A DNA stretch of 64,000 nt from Petrosia ficiformis (taxonomy: Eukaryota > Porifera > Demospongiae > Haplosclerida > Petrosiidae): contig OX345642.1 of the NCBI GenBank assembly GCA_947044365.1, forward strand, positions 6,363,507-6,427,506, read 5' to 3'. This document shows positions 46,296-56,614 of the stretch, piece after piece (the first letter of the stretch is position 1; each line of letters starts with the position of its first letter). The position numbers and the translations under genes were made by a program. Under the pieces are notes generated by a model. It was not told the DNA's origin, did not search any database, and saw nothing but the letters and a program-made list of their open reading frames with translations.

Positions 46296-47020
46296 TTAAT
46301 TTAAATATCCGCTATTCCGCCATTTTGTGCTTATAATATTTGGTAACTAAGAGATTAATGATACAGTAGCTCTTCCTGGATACCAAATTTCATTGACTTC
46401 CTGTATAATATAACGCAATATAAAAATAAATGTTTGATCAAACTTGTTTGCAGGAATGGTTCGTTTTTGTTGCAAAGTCACAAATAATAACATTAAATAT
46501 GATAATATAAGCATCAGAAATATATACATGTACATGTAACAGTTTCAATTCTATCTACATGTATACATACAACATACATGTATAATTAGTACAATATACA
46601 TGTACATATATTATAATCATAATATTGTATTGTGTAAGTTCCATTGTAAAGAAGACAATTGGTAGGAAGATAAAGCTATTAACTTCCAATAATAATTATA
46701 ATAACTTCCATTATTACAACTCTTTTCAAGAAACTTTTCATTGTGTTACATGTATATAAAGTTCAAGAATCATTACAATGGAATACATGTATAGAACCTT
46801 TATGGAATACATGTATATACATGTAGATACTAGATAGATAGATAGATAGATACAGCGGTGTGGAAATAACCAGTCATGCAGGACATTGTCTGATGAATCT
46901 AGTGAATGTCCGGTAAATTGGAACTAAACTGTATACAACGTACATGTACATGTATATGGGGAGCAGGACAAGAGTGATGAAAATAGGTCAAAATGTCCGG
47001 TAGTCAGCTCAATGTTTCCA
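46296..47020. other. Upstream region of the SOCS-box gene
   Basis: Holds a hairpin-MITE relative at 46308-46410 and TACATG repeats. A first exon of the SOCS-box gene could be here but none is convincing. The segment 46855-47025 reads GTGTGGAAATAACCAGTC and, inverted, CTCAATGTTTCCACACC, so another small MITE is likely. Confidence 0.4.
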
Positions 47021-47024
47021 CACC

Positions 47025-47059
47025 CATGGATAGATAGATAGATAGATAGATAGAAAGAT

Positions 47060-47093
<34 letters not shown>

Positions 47094-47260
47094 GTAGATA
47101 GATAGATAGATAGATAGGTAGATAGATAGATAGATAGATAGGTAGATAGATAGATAGATAGATAGATAGGTAGATAGATAGATAGGTAGATAGGTAGATA
47201 GATGGATAGATAGGTAGATAGGTAGATAGATAGATAGGTAGACAGATAGATAGATAGATG
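47025..47260. repeat. (GATA)n microsatellite
   Basis: Pure GATA array with periodic GGTA and GAAA variants. It ends 3 bases before the stop codon of the 47263-48918 gene, so it forms that gene's 3' UTR. Confidence 0.95.
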
Positions 47261-47262
47261 TA

Positions 47263-48918
47263 TTAAGACTCACTATCACTTGTGTCACTGCTACTACTAC
47301 TAAACTGCTGTTCTCTGAGTCCATATCTTCTCATATCTCTTTCAAACATACTGAATCTATTACCATATCTATCATCATCTCTCTCCCCTCTTCTCCGATA
47401 TTTTTCTTCCATCATCATATATTCCCACATCATGTCCTCATCGCCCCAATGTCTGGAATGCATGCCTCCATATCTTCTGTACTTGTACTCAAATTCACTC
47501 CTGTAATAATGGGTTATAATGGGTGTTTTTTATTAGCTCAAAGCACTTTTTATTTAGCACTGCGCCTCTCTTTTGGGCCAGATGGCACAGTTAATTATGA
47601 CTATATTGTCACTAACAGCATTAAATCTATGTTAATTGGCTCAAAATGTATTACCAATGGCGCACACACTAACCATTGTTGAGCCAATATGCCCTATGCT
47701 TTAAAACGTTTAAAAAAACTGATTTATACATTGAAGAGGTATACATGTGCATGATGAATGGATGAGATAGAAGAATGAATAGATGAATAGATAGATGAAT
47801 GGATGAATAAGTGAATGAATGGATGGATGAATAGATGGATGGACAGAGAGATGATTATCGAATGTTGGATGGATGAATAGATAGATGAACGCAGGAGATG
47901 AATGGGTGGATAGGTGAATGGATGGATGGATATGTAGATAACAATTGAAGCACAACACCCTTACAGCTAAACTGTCTAGATTATATGCAGTTACATGAAA
48001 GAATAGATTCTAAAAGACATACTCTGTAATTTTTCCACGATGAAGTTTTTGTTCCAATCTATCACGTTGATATTCACTCTCAGGCCCGTGAACAAAAGGA
48101 TACTGGTGTCTGAAATGCTCTTCAAAGTCAAAACTCCTACATCTACCAAATCGCCTCATGAACATCATCGCTCTTTCTTCCATGTAGCCAATATTTCTAT
48201 ACTCTTTGTCTTGCTTTCTCTCATTTCTCTTCTGCTGTTTTTCTATTCTCTCTTTTTCTCTCTTTGCCTTGAGCTTGGCCTCTTTCTCATTTGCTCGCTT
48301 TAAAAGGAGTGCTTTTCTTCTCTCCCACCTGGCTTGTTTCTTTCTCACTCTCTCCTTCTCCTCTTCGGTAGGTTCCTTTACTACTTTCTCTTTCCCTTCT
48401 TCCTCATCTTCACTTTCAGTTTCCTCCCAAGGTTCATCTATATCAAGATCACTTTCATCATCCTCCATATTTTCATCTTTCTGTTTGCTCTCTCCATCTT
48501 CCCCTTCGTTCTTTTCTTGTTTTACAACCTTACTGCCTCCATCTTGCCTGTTTTCTCCATCATTTGCACCTTCTTCCATCACCTCTTCCTCCATTTTCCC
48601 AATTTTCGATTTGCTCCCTCCATCTTCCCCAGCTTCATTGTCCTCTTGTTTTACCAGCTTACTGCCTCCATCTTGCCTGTTTTCTCCATCATTTGCACCT
48701 TCTTCCATCACCTCTTCCTCCATTTTCCCAATTTTCGTTTTGCTCCCTCCATCTTCATTGTCGTCTTGTTTTACCAGCTTACTGCCTCCATCTTCTCTGC
48801 ATTCTTCATTATTTTCATCTTCTTCCATTAATTCATCTTGTGAGTTTTGATGATCATCAACCTCCATCTTATGAATGGTTTCTGATTTATCACCATTGTC
48901 TTGGGAAAAATCACTCAT
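47263..48918 (-). CDS. Charged acidic/basic protein with internal repeats (2 exons, 377 aa)
   Basis: Exons 48023-48918 and 47263-47500; phase 2 joins as ITE/SEFEYKYRRYGG; 1134 bases. Residues 1-160 are acidic with a duplicated module (KIGKMEEEVMEEGANDGENR occurs twice, and EDGGSK-type units recur). About 160-235 is a dense Lys/Arg/Glu helix (EEEKERVRKKQARWERRKAL), then a Tyr/Arg/Met-rich part (WEYMMMEEKYRRRGERDDDR) and a Ser-rich end (SSSSSDTSDSES, casein-kinase-2-like sites). The composition suits a nuclear RNA- or chromatin-associated protein, but I do not recognise a family. The start at 48916-48918 is 130 bases from the TPPP start. The DNA repeat in the acidic part makes copy-number variation likely. 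Confidence 0.8.
47560..47690. mobile_element. Dispersed repeat in the intron
   Basis: AATTGGCTCAAAATGTATT and CAATGGCGCACACACTAACC are the complement of parts of the element at 49325-49788 and of 18548-18725. Confidence 0.5.
47745..47945. repeat. (GGAT/GAAT)n microsatellite
   Basis: Degenerate tetranucleotide array in the intron of the charged-protein gene. Confidence 0.88.
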
Positions 48919-49048
48919 GCTTGCTTACAAGGAAGTTTCGCCCATTTTGTTTTAGGCGGGACTAGACTGAGTCCCAGACCATTAGTAAATAGTTTGGGAA
49001 CGAGACGGAGACTATAGTGTATTATACATAGTGTGAAAGTGAAAAACA
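48919..49048. promoter_or_regulatory. Bidirectional promoter charged protein / TPPP
   Basis: 130 bases between divergent start codons, with a higher G+C content than the flanks and the motif TTTAGGCGGGACTAG. Confidence 0.55.
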
Positions 49049-52000
49049 ATGGCCTGTTCTACAGTCTCACTTGAAAGTGTCTTTAAGGACTTTTGTGCAT
49101 TTGGTTCCAGTAAAGATGGCACTGCAGTAATGGATAATGCTAAATTCGCCAAACTATTCAGAGATTTGAAATTACTGGACAAACGTTTGACTGCAACAGA
49201 TGTAGATATCACATTTTCAAAAGTTAAACCGTAAGTTGATTGAGCAATTCTATACTACAGTACCAGTAGTAAATCATATTGGTTTGTTATTAATAAATTC
49301 ACAAAAGAATGATCTGATTGCATTAGTCTCGTGTAGCCAGACCCATCCCAATCCATGTGAATGTCAACGTAGAGTATATCACTATGCCCAATAATTGATA
49401 CATCATGGTTACCCATGTAAAAACTAAGTATGATAATGTACCTATGCATACCTAACTACACAGGTGACAGTTACAACCACAGTGATGTTTCTATGTCTGA
49501 TCGTTACATTGCAGAGTGTTTGATAAGTTTTGAAGCATGGGCCAAATTGACTCAAACACGATTAGTGTGTGTGCCATTGGGAATACATTTTGAGCCAATT
49601 AACAAAGAGTTAATGGTGTTCTGCACAGTTCTCAAATAAGAAGCTCTTTGGGCCAATGGTGCGCTATATAAGCTTATCAAAAGCACTGGTACATTCTATT
49701 TTGGATACATGACGCAGGTTGATGTATAGACCTTTACCAGACACTTCCCCTCGCTTGTAGTGGGATGGGTCTGGCTACGCGAGACTATAATTGCATAAGA
49801 AACTCAATTAATATCTTGTAGTACTACCCATATCATTGCTGCTAAGTGTGTTAAACTTATTGGTCACTGTAAAACAAACACCATCAATACTTGAAGCTTC
49901 ATAACAAATATATCTTATCCTCTCCCCTCCTAGACATGGGACCTGCCCCTTTGCATAGATTGGAAGGGGTCTAGTAGCACACACATCATAGAGATGTTTC
50001 CTTTCCCCAAAAATCTTAAAAAATAAATAAAAATGCTTAAATAGTGTTTTTTTCTGAACAAATGAGTGAATTTTTTTTTAACTACATATACTAGAGTAAA
50101 AAAAATGCTTCAAATGGCTAAAATAGTGCTTTTTCCTTTAAGAATTGTTTATACACATTTGTTAACAGTTAGTACAAATTGTGTTAACAGTGTACAGTCC
50201 ATATATAATCAAATTACATAGCACTTCAGAGTAATTAAATTCCTTTGAAACAACTACCTAATTTCCTTCAACTCTATGATACCTGATGGTTAATCACTGG
50301 AACACAGCCAACAGGTATAATATACATCCAGTATAGTGTAGTATAATGTTCGTAATAGACATGTAGGCGTGGCCAAATCAGGGTTTCTTGTCATTAGGGT
50401 TAAAATCTGAACAAAGATTACGTTCTATTGTAGCCACACCCATTAATTAAAGTGGCTGCATTCCTGTGACTAGGTTTTCTCCAGAGATACCAGACCCCAT
50501 GAACTCTATGCAAAGGAGATAGATCCCGAGACTTCCCTCCTAATATCAGAATGACATTTTCTCCACAGTATATATAACATTCCTAAATGTATAATGTATA
50601 GTAACGGTAATAATCTAAAGTCTATGACATAATATTACATCACATGACAGGAAGACTGAAAGGAAAATCAATTTCGATCAGTTCTTAGAAGCTCTGAAAT
50701 TTTTGGCCGAAAAGAAATATCCAGGAGATGCCAATGGAGTTCAGAAATTGTCAGAGAAAATAACTGCTGGAAAGGGACCTCAAGCACGTGGAGTAACAGT
50801 AAGTGAATGTATTTAATACCATGTACATACATGTATGTGTAGTCGTTAAGTTATTAGTTATGTCTGTTTTATATGAATTCAATAACATCTGCAAATTTGA
50901 AGAAACCACAGTACATGTACATTATAACAAAATTAATCATTATTATTGTACTAAAACAACACTTGAGTACTAATGTGTCCACATAATTAAGCTACATGTA
51001 CATCTATGTATATGTTGCTATAAAAATATCATGCTGATACATTCTTTTCATAAATAAGGAGTTTTTGTGGCTAAAATACATTATTGTATGTACATGTATA
51101 AGTGTTCATAAACTGAAAACATATATGTACATGTATATACATGTACATGTAAGTGTTCATAAACTGAAAACATACATGTAAGTGTTCATAACTGAGAAAT
51201 ATATGTACCGTATTTTCCCGAGTAGTGGCCGGGTCTGAATAGAAGCTGGATCTCATTTTAAGGCCGGGTGTTTTCGCTTTATTCACTAAATAAAGGCCGA
51301 GTCTCAAATTAAGGCCGGTGGTGCCACGCCCACAACACGTGGACGTAGGACATGGAAGAAGGTGAATTTTGCGTAAAGCAGAATGTCAACAAAGAAGGGA
51401 AGCTCTTACGACATTCAACGAAGATCAAGGCCATAGAATTGCTGAAAAACACTACCAGTGGCCATGATGCTAAGCTATCGTTAGTGGGCTCCGCCTTGTT
51501 ACGTGGTGGGCGTGGTCATCATTTTCCGGTTGCGTGGGTTTATGCGCACGCTAGCTTCTGGCGATTTGTTTACAGGCCGGTTTCGTTTAGTGGCCTGGTC
51601 AAGGAAGTGCCTTTAGGAAATAGAGGCCCGGGCTTCTAAACGAGAAAATACGGTACATGTATGTACAATATACAATGTACATGTATATAAATGTATATGA
51701 AATACACGTACTACTAAATTATTATAATTACGTTTATCTTCTATTATTGAAACTGGTCACTTTAGCAAACTACATTTAGTACTACAGCTTACATTTTATA
51801 AAGTATAGCCAATCAGATTCCAGTATTATCGTCATGTGACACAGGCCATTAAATAATATATAATAAAACAGATAAAGAAACTTCACTAAACATTGCTGTT
51901 TCAAAAGTAGTATTTAAATTAATCAATTTCAATTATGAGATTATAATCCTGATAATGGTGTCCCATGTGTAATAATTGTAGTAGCTGTCTAGAGTGTATG

Positions 52001-53735
52001 TACATGTAAGTACATGTACATGTAAATACATGTGTACATGTATATGGACATATGTACATGTTTTTAAGTGCAGTCACTGTACATGTACATGTATTTGTGC
52101 TGTATTAAAACAGTGTTGTTTTGGCCCAATCTAAATTGAATAATGAGTAACCACTAAGTACATGTATATGTATACAATTATATGATGTATGTACATGTAC
52201 CTGAGTAACCACTAAGTACATGTTCATGCACTGGAGTAACCACTAAGTACAAGTACAGGTACTTTAGTAACCACTAAGTACGTGTACATACACTTGAGTA
52301 ACCACTAAGTACATGTACATGTATACAATTATACGATGTATGTACATGTACTGGAGTAACCACTAAGTACATGTACATGTACTGGAGTAACCACTAAGTA
52401 CATGTGCATGTACTTAGTGGTTACTCCAGTACATGTACATGTACTTAGTGGTTACTCCAGTACATGTACATACATCGTATAATTGTATACATGTACATGT
52501 ACTTAGTGGTTACTCAAGTGTATGTACACGTACTTACTTGAGTAACCACTAAGTACATGTATATGTATACAATTATACGATGTATGTACATGTACTTAGT
52601 GGTAACTCAAGTATATGTACATGTACATGTACTTAGTGGTTACTCAAGTATATGTACATGTACATGTACTTAGTGGTTACTCAAGTATATGTACATATAC
52701 ATGTACTTAGTGGTTTCTCAAATATGTACATGTACATGTACATGTACTTTGGTATTATATCAAAGTGTTTTGCTCATGTCTGATCATAGCATTGTTATTG
52801 TGTACATGTACATGTTTACTGTAGAAAACTGTTGATAGTCCTATAATAGACAGAATGACAGATACTTCTAAATACACTGGAGCACATAAACAAAGATTTG
52901 ATGAGAGTGGCAAAGGAAAAGGTTTAGAAGGAAGAGACTCTGTTTCGAAAGGTAATTACTAGTTGTATGAATCACAACTACTAGACTGTAGAGTATTGTT
53001 CCTCCATTGTGTGTATGTGTGTGTCTGTAATTATGATCATAATCATGACAGACATGGGGTAGATAATAGTAAAGGTTTACATGTTTCATGGTAATTGTAG
53101 TTAATTTAAAAACTGAGGTATTAATAGTAATATGTTCAGGGCCAATAGAGGACTTTTTATTATTGGAGGGAAATGTTTTCAGCCAGAAAGATGCAGACTT
53201 GTTTATGAGAAACTCGTAAACATTAAATGCAATGGTCATTTAGTTTAATACATGAAAGAATTTCAAAGAAACCTCCATGCTATAGTAATCCATAACAGTA
53301 ACACTGACTTGGGCAGTAATAGTAATAGTAATATACTGATTTATACGGTAATAGTAATAGTAATATATTACATTGACTGAGGTAGTAATATAAAGTAATT
53401 GTATTAAAATTAATTATACTGATTTTTAAGGTAATAGTAATAGTATATTATATTGCATTGTAATTGACCACATGTTTGGATCATGATCAACAAACACAGT
53501 GCATCTAAACTAAGTGTACTGTAGCTATAATACTTCAAGTCCATGTACGTCCACATCATCATTCAAATTGTTTTATTCTCGTTCTCATACTTTCCTCGTT
53601 CCCATACTACATGTGCATGTGCCTTTGTCATTATCAGGTCCTGGAATGATAGCAGGGAGTGCATCTGGTCTCACAAGTTATGTCCATGGTTATAAACACG
53701 AGGGCACATATGAAAAGAAAGTAGCTGGAAAATAA
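49049..53735 (+). CDS. TPPP: TPPP / p25-alpha protein (4 exons, 184 aa)
   Basis: Tubulin polymerisation-promoting protein, which bundles and stabilises microtubules. Exons 49049-49230, 50651-50798, 52825-52951 and 53638-53735; phases 2, 0, 1; total 555 bases. Length 184 matches the short TPPP3-like form. Motifs: [19 protein letters not shown] near the start (core p25-alpha domain), [18 protein letters not shown] in exon 2, the hallmark [20 protein letters not shown] followed by KG in exon 3, and [19 protein letters not shown] at the end. No gaps or stop codons. Introns carry two MITEs (49325-49788, 51207-51654) and a large inverted minisatellite (52085-52745). It is divergent from the charged-protein gene. 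Confidence 0.96.
49325..49788. mobile_element. MITE with TAGTCTCGTGTAGCCAGACC termini
   Basis: Inverted termini of 27 bases (TAGTCTCGTGTAGCCAGACC and GGTCTGGCTACGCGAGACTA). The internal part contains CCATTGGGAATACAT and is shared with 18548-18725. The 69-codon frame inside is not convincing as a gene. TPPP intron 1. Confidence 0.75.
51207..51654. mobile_element. MITE with ACCGTATTTTC termini
   Basis: 448 bp, GC-rich relative to its surroundings. Ends ACCGTATTTTCCCG and CGAGAAAATACGGT, flanked by TA. Inner motifs AAGGCCGGGTG / GAGGCCCGGGC are again inverted. This terminus type is widespread among metazoan MITEs. Contains a 95-codon frame (51352-51639) starting [18 protein letters not shown] that may be a relic. 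TPPP intron 2. Confidence 0.75.
52085..52745. repeat. Direction-switching minisatellite GAGTAACCACTAAGTACATG
   Basis: Units of GAGTAACCACTAAGTACATG run forward to about 52405, then inverted (CTTAGTGGTTACTCCAGTAC) to about 52530, forward again at 52538-52600, and inverted to 52745. ATACAATTATACGATGTATG marks matching points of the arms. TPPP intron 2. Confidence 0.9.
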
Positions 53736-54137
53736 TTTCATACACAAAAATTTTAGCTTATACAAAAAATATAATAATTATTTTATGATTTTACAATTTT
53801 ATAAATGCTGTGTTGGGTTTTACACAAAACTCACTTACATATACAATTATACATGTAGATACATGATATGTATAATACATGTATACATGACATGTATAGT
53901 ATAATATTTTAGATCATTTTTGTGAACTACATATGTTCCAAAGAACATTTAAATTTTATATTAAAGAAAATTTGGGTCAACTTGAATGATGTATATATGA
54001 TATTGTATATCTAGTTTCAATTAGTAACTAAGTAAAGACCATACCTATATCTACATGGTAACATCAGTCAACATTAGTTATTATAAAATGATAATAGTCA
54101 TACTAATATTATTGATAGCTAGCTGTTTGCAAATTAA
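53736..54137. other. Convergent 3' flanks
   Basis: AT-rich tail-to-tail spacer between TPPP and the small membrane protein gene; nothing else recognised. Confidence 0.5.
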
Positions 54138-56291
54138 TTAGTCTTTAGACTTGGTTACCATATGCATGAACACAGAGAGACCAAATCCTAGAGAAGCGCC
54201 AAGAATAGCACCTGTACCTTTGAATGGAGAGGCTATTGCTCCAGCGAGGGCACCAGTACCTGATGAATAAACATACATGAACATGTATAATTACGATTGA
54301 TTACTTCTTCTTTGAAATTTACAAATGACTTGTGAAGTGACCACCTATGCATGCTATTGAAAAATTCATTGCTATTTTAAAATTATTTTCATGATCATAG
54401 AACATGAAAACACGGTACATCCATAGCTGTACATGAGCTAGCCAATTCATTACTAGTACAGTTTGGTGTGGGTTTGGAATTTTAGTAAAGTAATCATAAA
54501 AAAAATTATAGTAGTTATTATTAACTTGAGACAAATTTGTTACTGGTTAATTATCGTATCCCCTGTCTAACAGTTGTGACATCCACTGTTAGAGTTGAAC
54601 AAATATTTTAACCTCACGAATGGCTGGCTGTTTATTCATATAATGATATCATGCCTATACGCCTACTATTTTTATACAACATTATTTCACAATTCCTTGT
54701 ATGAAGAAGTAACCACAATTACAATACAAATCACATTCACGATGACCTCACATTGACTTTGGTGAATTGTGTCATAAGGTTAATACATGACAGATGTCAC
54801 AGTGGCGCAGGAAAAAAGATGGATGGTCATTCCGAAATGAAGTTATGAACATTAATGAATTGAAATTACAGTGCAAGAGATTAATGAGGAGGTATCAAGC
54901 AAAGATCCTAGCTCCATCACAAGAGTTATATCAATGCATATTTTTCTGAAGTCAAGGTGAATGTGAATGACCATTTAGTATTATCTCATAATCAAGTTTG
55001 AAGTAGACCCATCTTCCACTACTTTTCTGACAAATCCCATGAGCTCGCTTTAATGGCTCTCGGTATTATAAGCTCTTATTGCTGATCATGTGACCTGTGG
55101 CCAATCAGAGTGCAGATATTGCGTCACGTGATTGACCATTAAATCACTTATTGCATACTTTTGCGTGCAATAAATAGTTATTGCACACTTTGCTCACCTC
55201 TACTAACGAAGCTGCTTCAACAACAGTGGTAGTTCACCAGATCATCAATAAATCACTTAGAACACACTTGACAGTGCATCGTGTGTTTCAATGTAGCACT
55301 TGGGCGGTCAATAAAGGTCTCGTTTACATAACGCACTCGCCTTCGGCTCGTGCATTATGTAAACTCGACCTTTATTGACCCGCCCTCGTGCTACATTAAA
55401 ACACGTAATCACGGTAAAGTGTGTTCTAACTATTACTTAAAGATGTCTTAATAAGGCACACAATATATACTCACCAACAACTCCATACGTTACTTTATCC
55501 AAATGAACCTGTCCTTTATTATACCTCAGACGATACGATCTATCAAATACTTGATCATCTGTCTGGTTACGAATTATCATATAGGTGCCGAGAGCACTTA
55601 ATGCTGAACCAATAACCTGAATATAAACAATTAGTCATAAAATATTAGTGATGTTTTAGTTAAATATAACTAAAACCCCTTTTAGTAAGGCATTGTGACT
55701 TTGGGTTAACTAAATAAACTATAACTGAATTACAAGTGTTCTGCCCAGGATATTTAGAGTAGTGGTTGGGTTCTGCATTGCTATTTATCCAGTATATACT
55801 TAATTCTGTCTCAGTAACCTAAATGTATATATCTGATAGGTAGTAGTTAATTCATGCTGAGTGGTGGTTAATGTATGCAGAGTGGTGGTTATTCCTGACC
55901 AGTGCCGACCAGTGTGGGCAGAACACTGACCACACGAGGTACAAGTTGTTCTAAAGCAATAGAACAGACCCTTTCTCCACTAGCAGCGAAGGGGATGGCC
56001 CATGAGACTAGCAACTCCCGTCTACCATCTTGTATAGAATAGTGAGAATTCATTTTAACTTACCACTCCATACATAGATGCTCGGGCCGTATTGTAAAGA
56101 ATTTCTCTTGGTTGTCTAGCACCTCTCAAAAACAATATGGGTGGAGCAAACAAGATGGGCAACAATGACCCAGCATTCGCTCCCCTTAATATTGTGTGAC
56201 GATATAATTCAAAATATGGGTGTTCAATACTGTCTTCAACATCATCTGGGGTAAACTTAGGTTTCTTTTTGTCTTCCTTTTCCTCAGACAT
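54138..56291 (-). CDS. Small Gly/Ala-rich membrane protein (3 exons, 163 aa)
   Basis: Exons 56064-56291, 55475-55616, 54138-54259; phases 0 and 1; 492 bases. Charged N-terminus (MSEEKEDKKKPKFTPDD), then SIEHPYFELYRHTILRGANA, and three hydrophobic stretches at about residues 41-57, 77-93 and 124-157; the last is GAIASPFKGTGAILGASLGF, glycine-rich in the manner of Tim17-type transmembrane helices. It could be a mitochondrial inner-membrane or ER protein of a conserved but uncharacterised family; I cannot name it with certainty. The ATG at 56289-56291 is preferred because an acceptor (tttcctgcag) lies just upstream, implying a non-coding first exon; an in-frame ATG at 56315 would fall in that intron. 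Divergent from the kinase gene 323 bases away. Confidence 0.8.
54731..54970. mobile_element. MITE with TCACATTCAC...GTGAATGTGA termini
   Basis: TCACATTCACGATGACCTCA faces AAGGTGAATGTGA. Carries GTCATAAGGTTAATACATGA as in the copies at 30353 and 44085. Intron 2 of the small membrane protein gene. Confidence 0.65.
55085..55432. mobile_element. Dispersed element with terminal hairpin
   Basis: Begins GATCATGTGACCTGTGGCCA and shares over 200 bases with 4355-4622. It ends with a hairpin: GGTCAATAAAGGTCTCGTTT / AACTCGACCTTTATTGACC around GCCTTCGGC, whose outer part (GTGTGTTTCAATGTAGCA / TGCTACATTAAAACACG) is also inverted. Intron 2 of the small membrane protein gene. Confidence 0.7.
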
Positions 56292-56614
56292 AATACTGCA
56301 GGAAATATAATTCAAATAGCTACAAATTTACTAAATTAAAAAGTAAATTAATTAATTTTAATTATTCTTCTTGGTACACTGCAATATACTACAGATGTAC
56401 TGCGAATCTGGGATTAAAACATCGTACAGATTTCACTGTACAACTAACCCTCGAACTAGCCAGTCTACCTGCCAATCGAGTCTTGGATGTGGATTGTGGA
56501 ACTGTTGTAGTCTGGTATTGGAATTTTAATTAAGTACGTAAGAGCCTACGCCTACTTTGAGACAACGCCCACACTAAATTAAAAATTCAAAATCGTTGTG
56601 CAGTTATATTCACT
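56292..56614. promoter_or_regulatory. Bidirectional promoter small membrane protein / PSKH1-like kinase
   Basis: 323 bases between divergent start codons, including the presumed non-coding first exon and intron of the minus-strand gene. Confidence 0.5.

Noticed and set aside
46347..46535. Minus-strand frame as the first exon of the SOCS-box gene
   Set aside because: Much of it is translation of the GTACAGGAAGTCAATGAAAT hairpin repeat and it has no donor in the right phase.
47004..47324. 106-codon Tyr/Leu/Ser-rich minus frame
   Set aside because: Translation of the GATA microsatellite beyond the stop codon of the charged-protein gene.
48040..48965. Plus-strand frames of 87-214 codons (Ser/Phe/Leu-rich)
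   Set aside because: They are antisense shadows of the acidic repeat exon of the charged protein, which joins in phase to a second exon.
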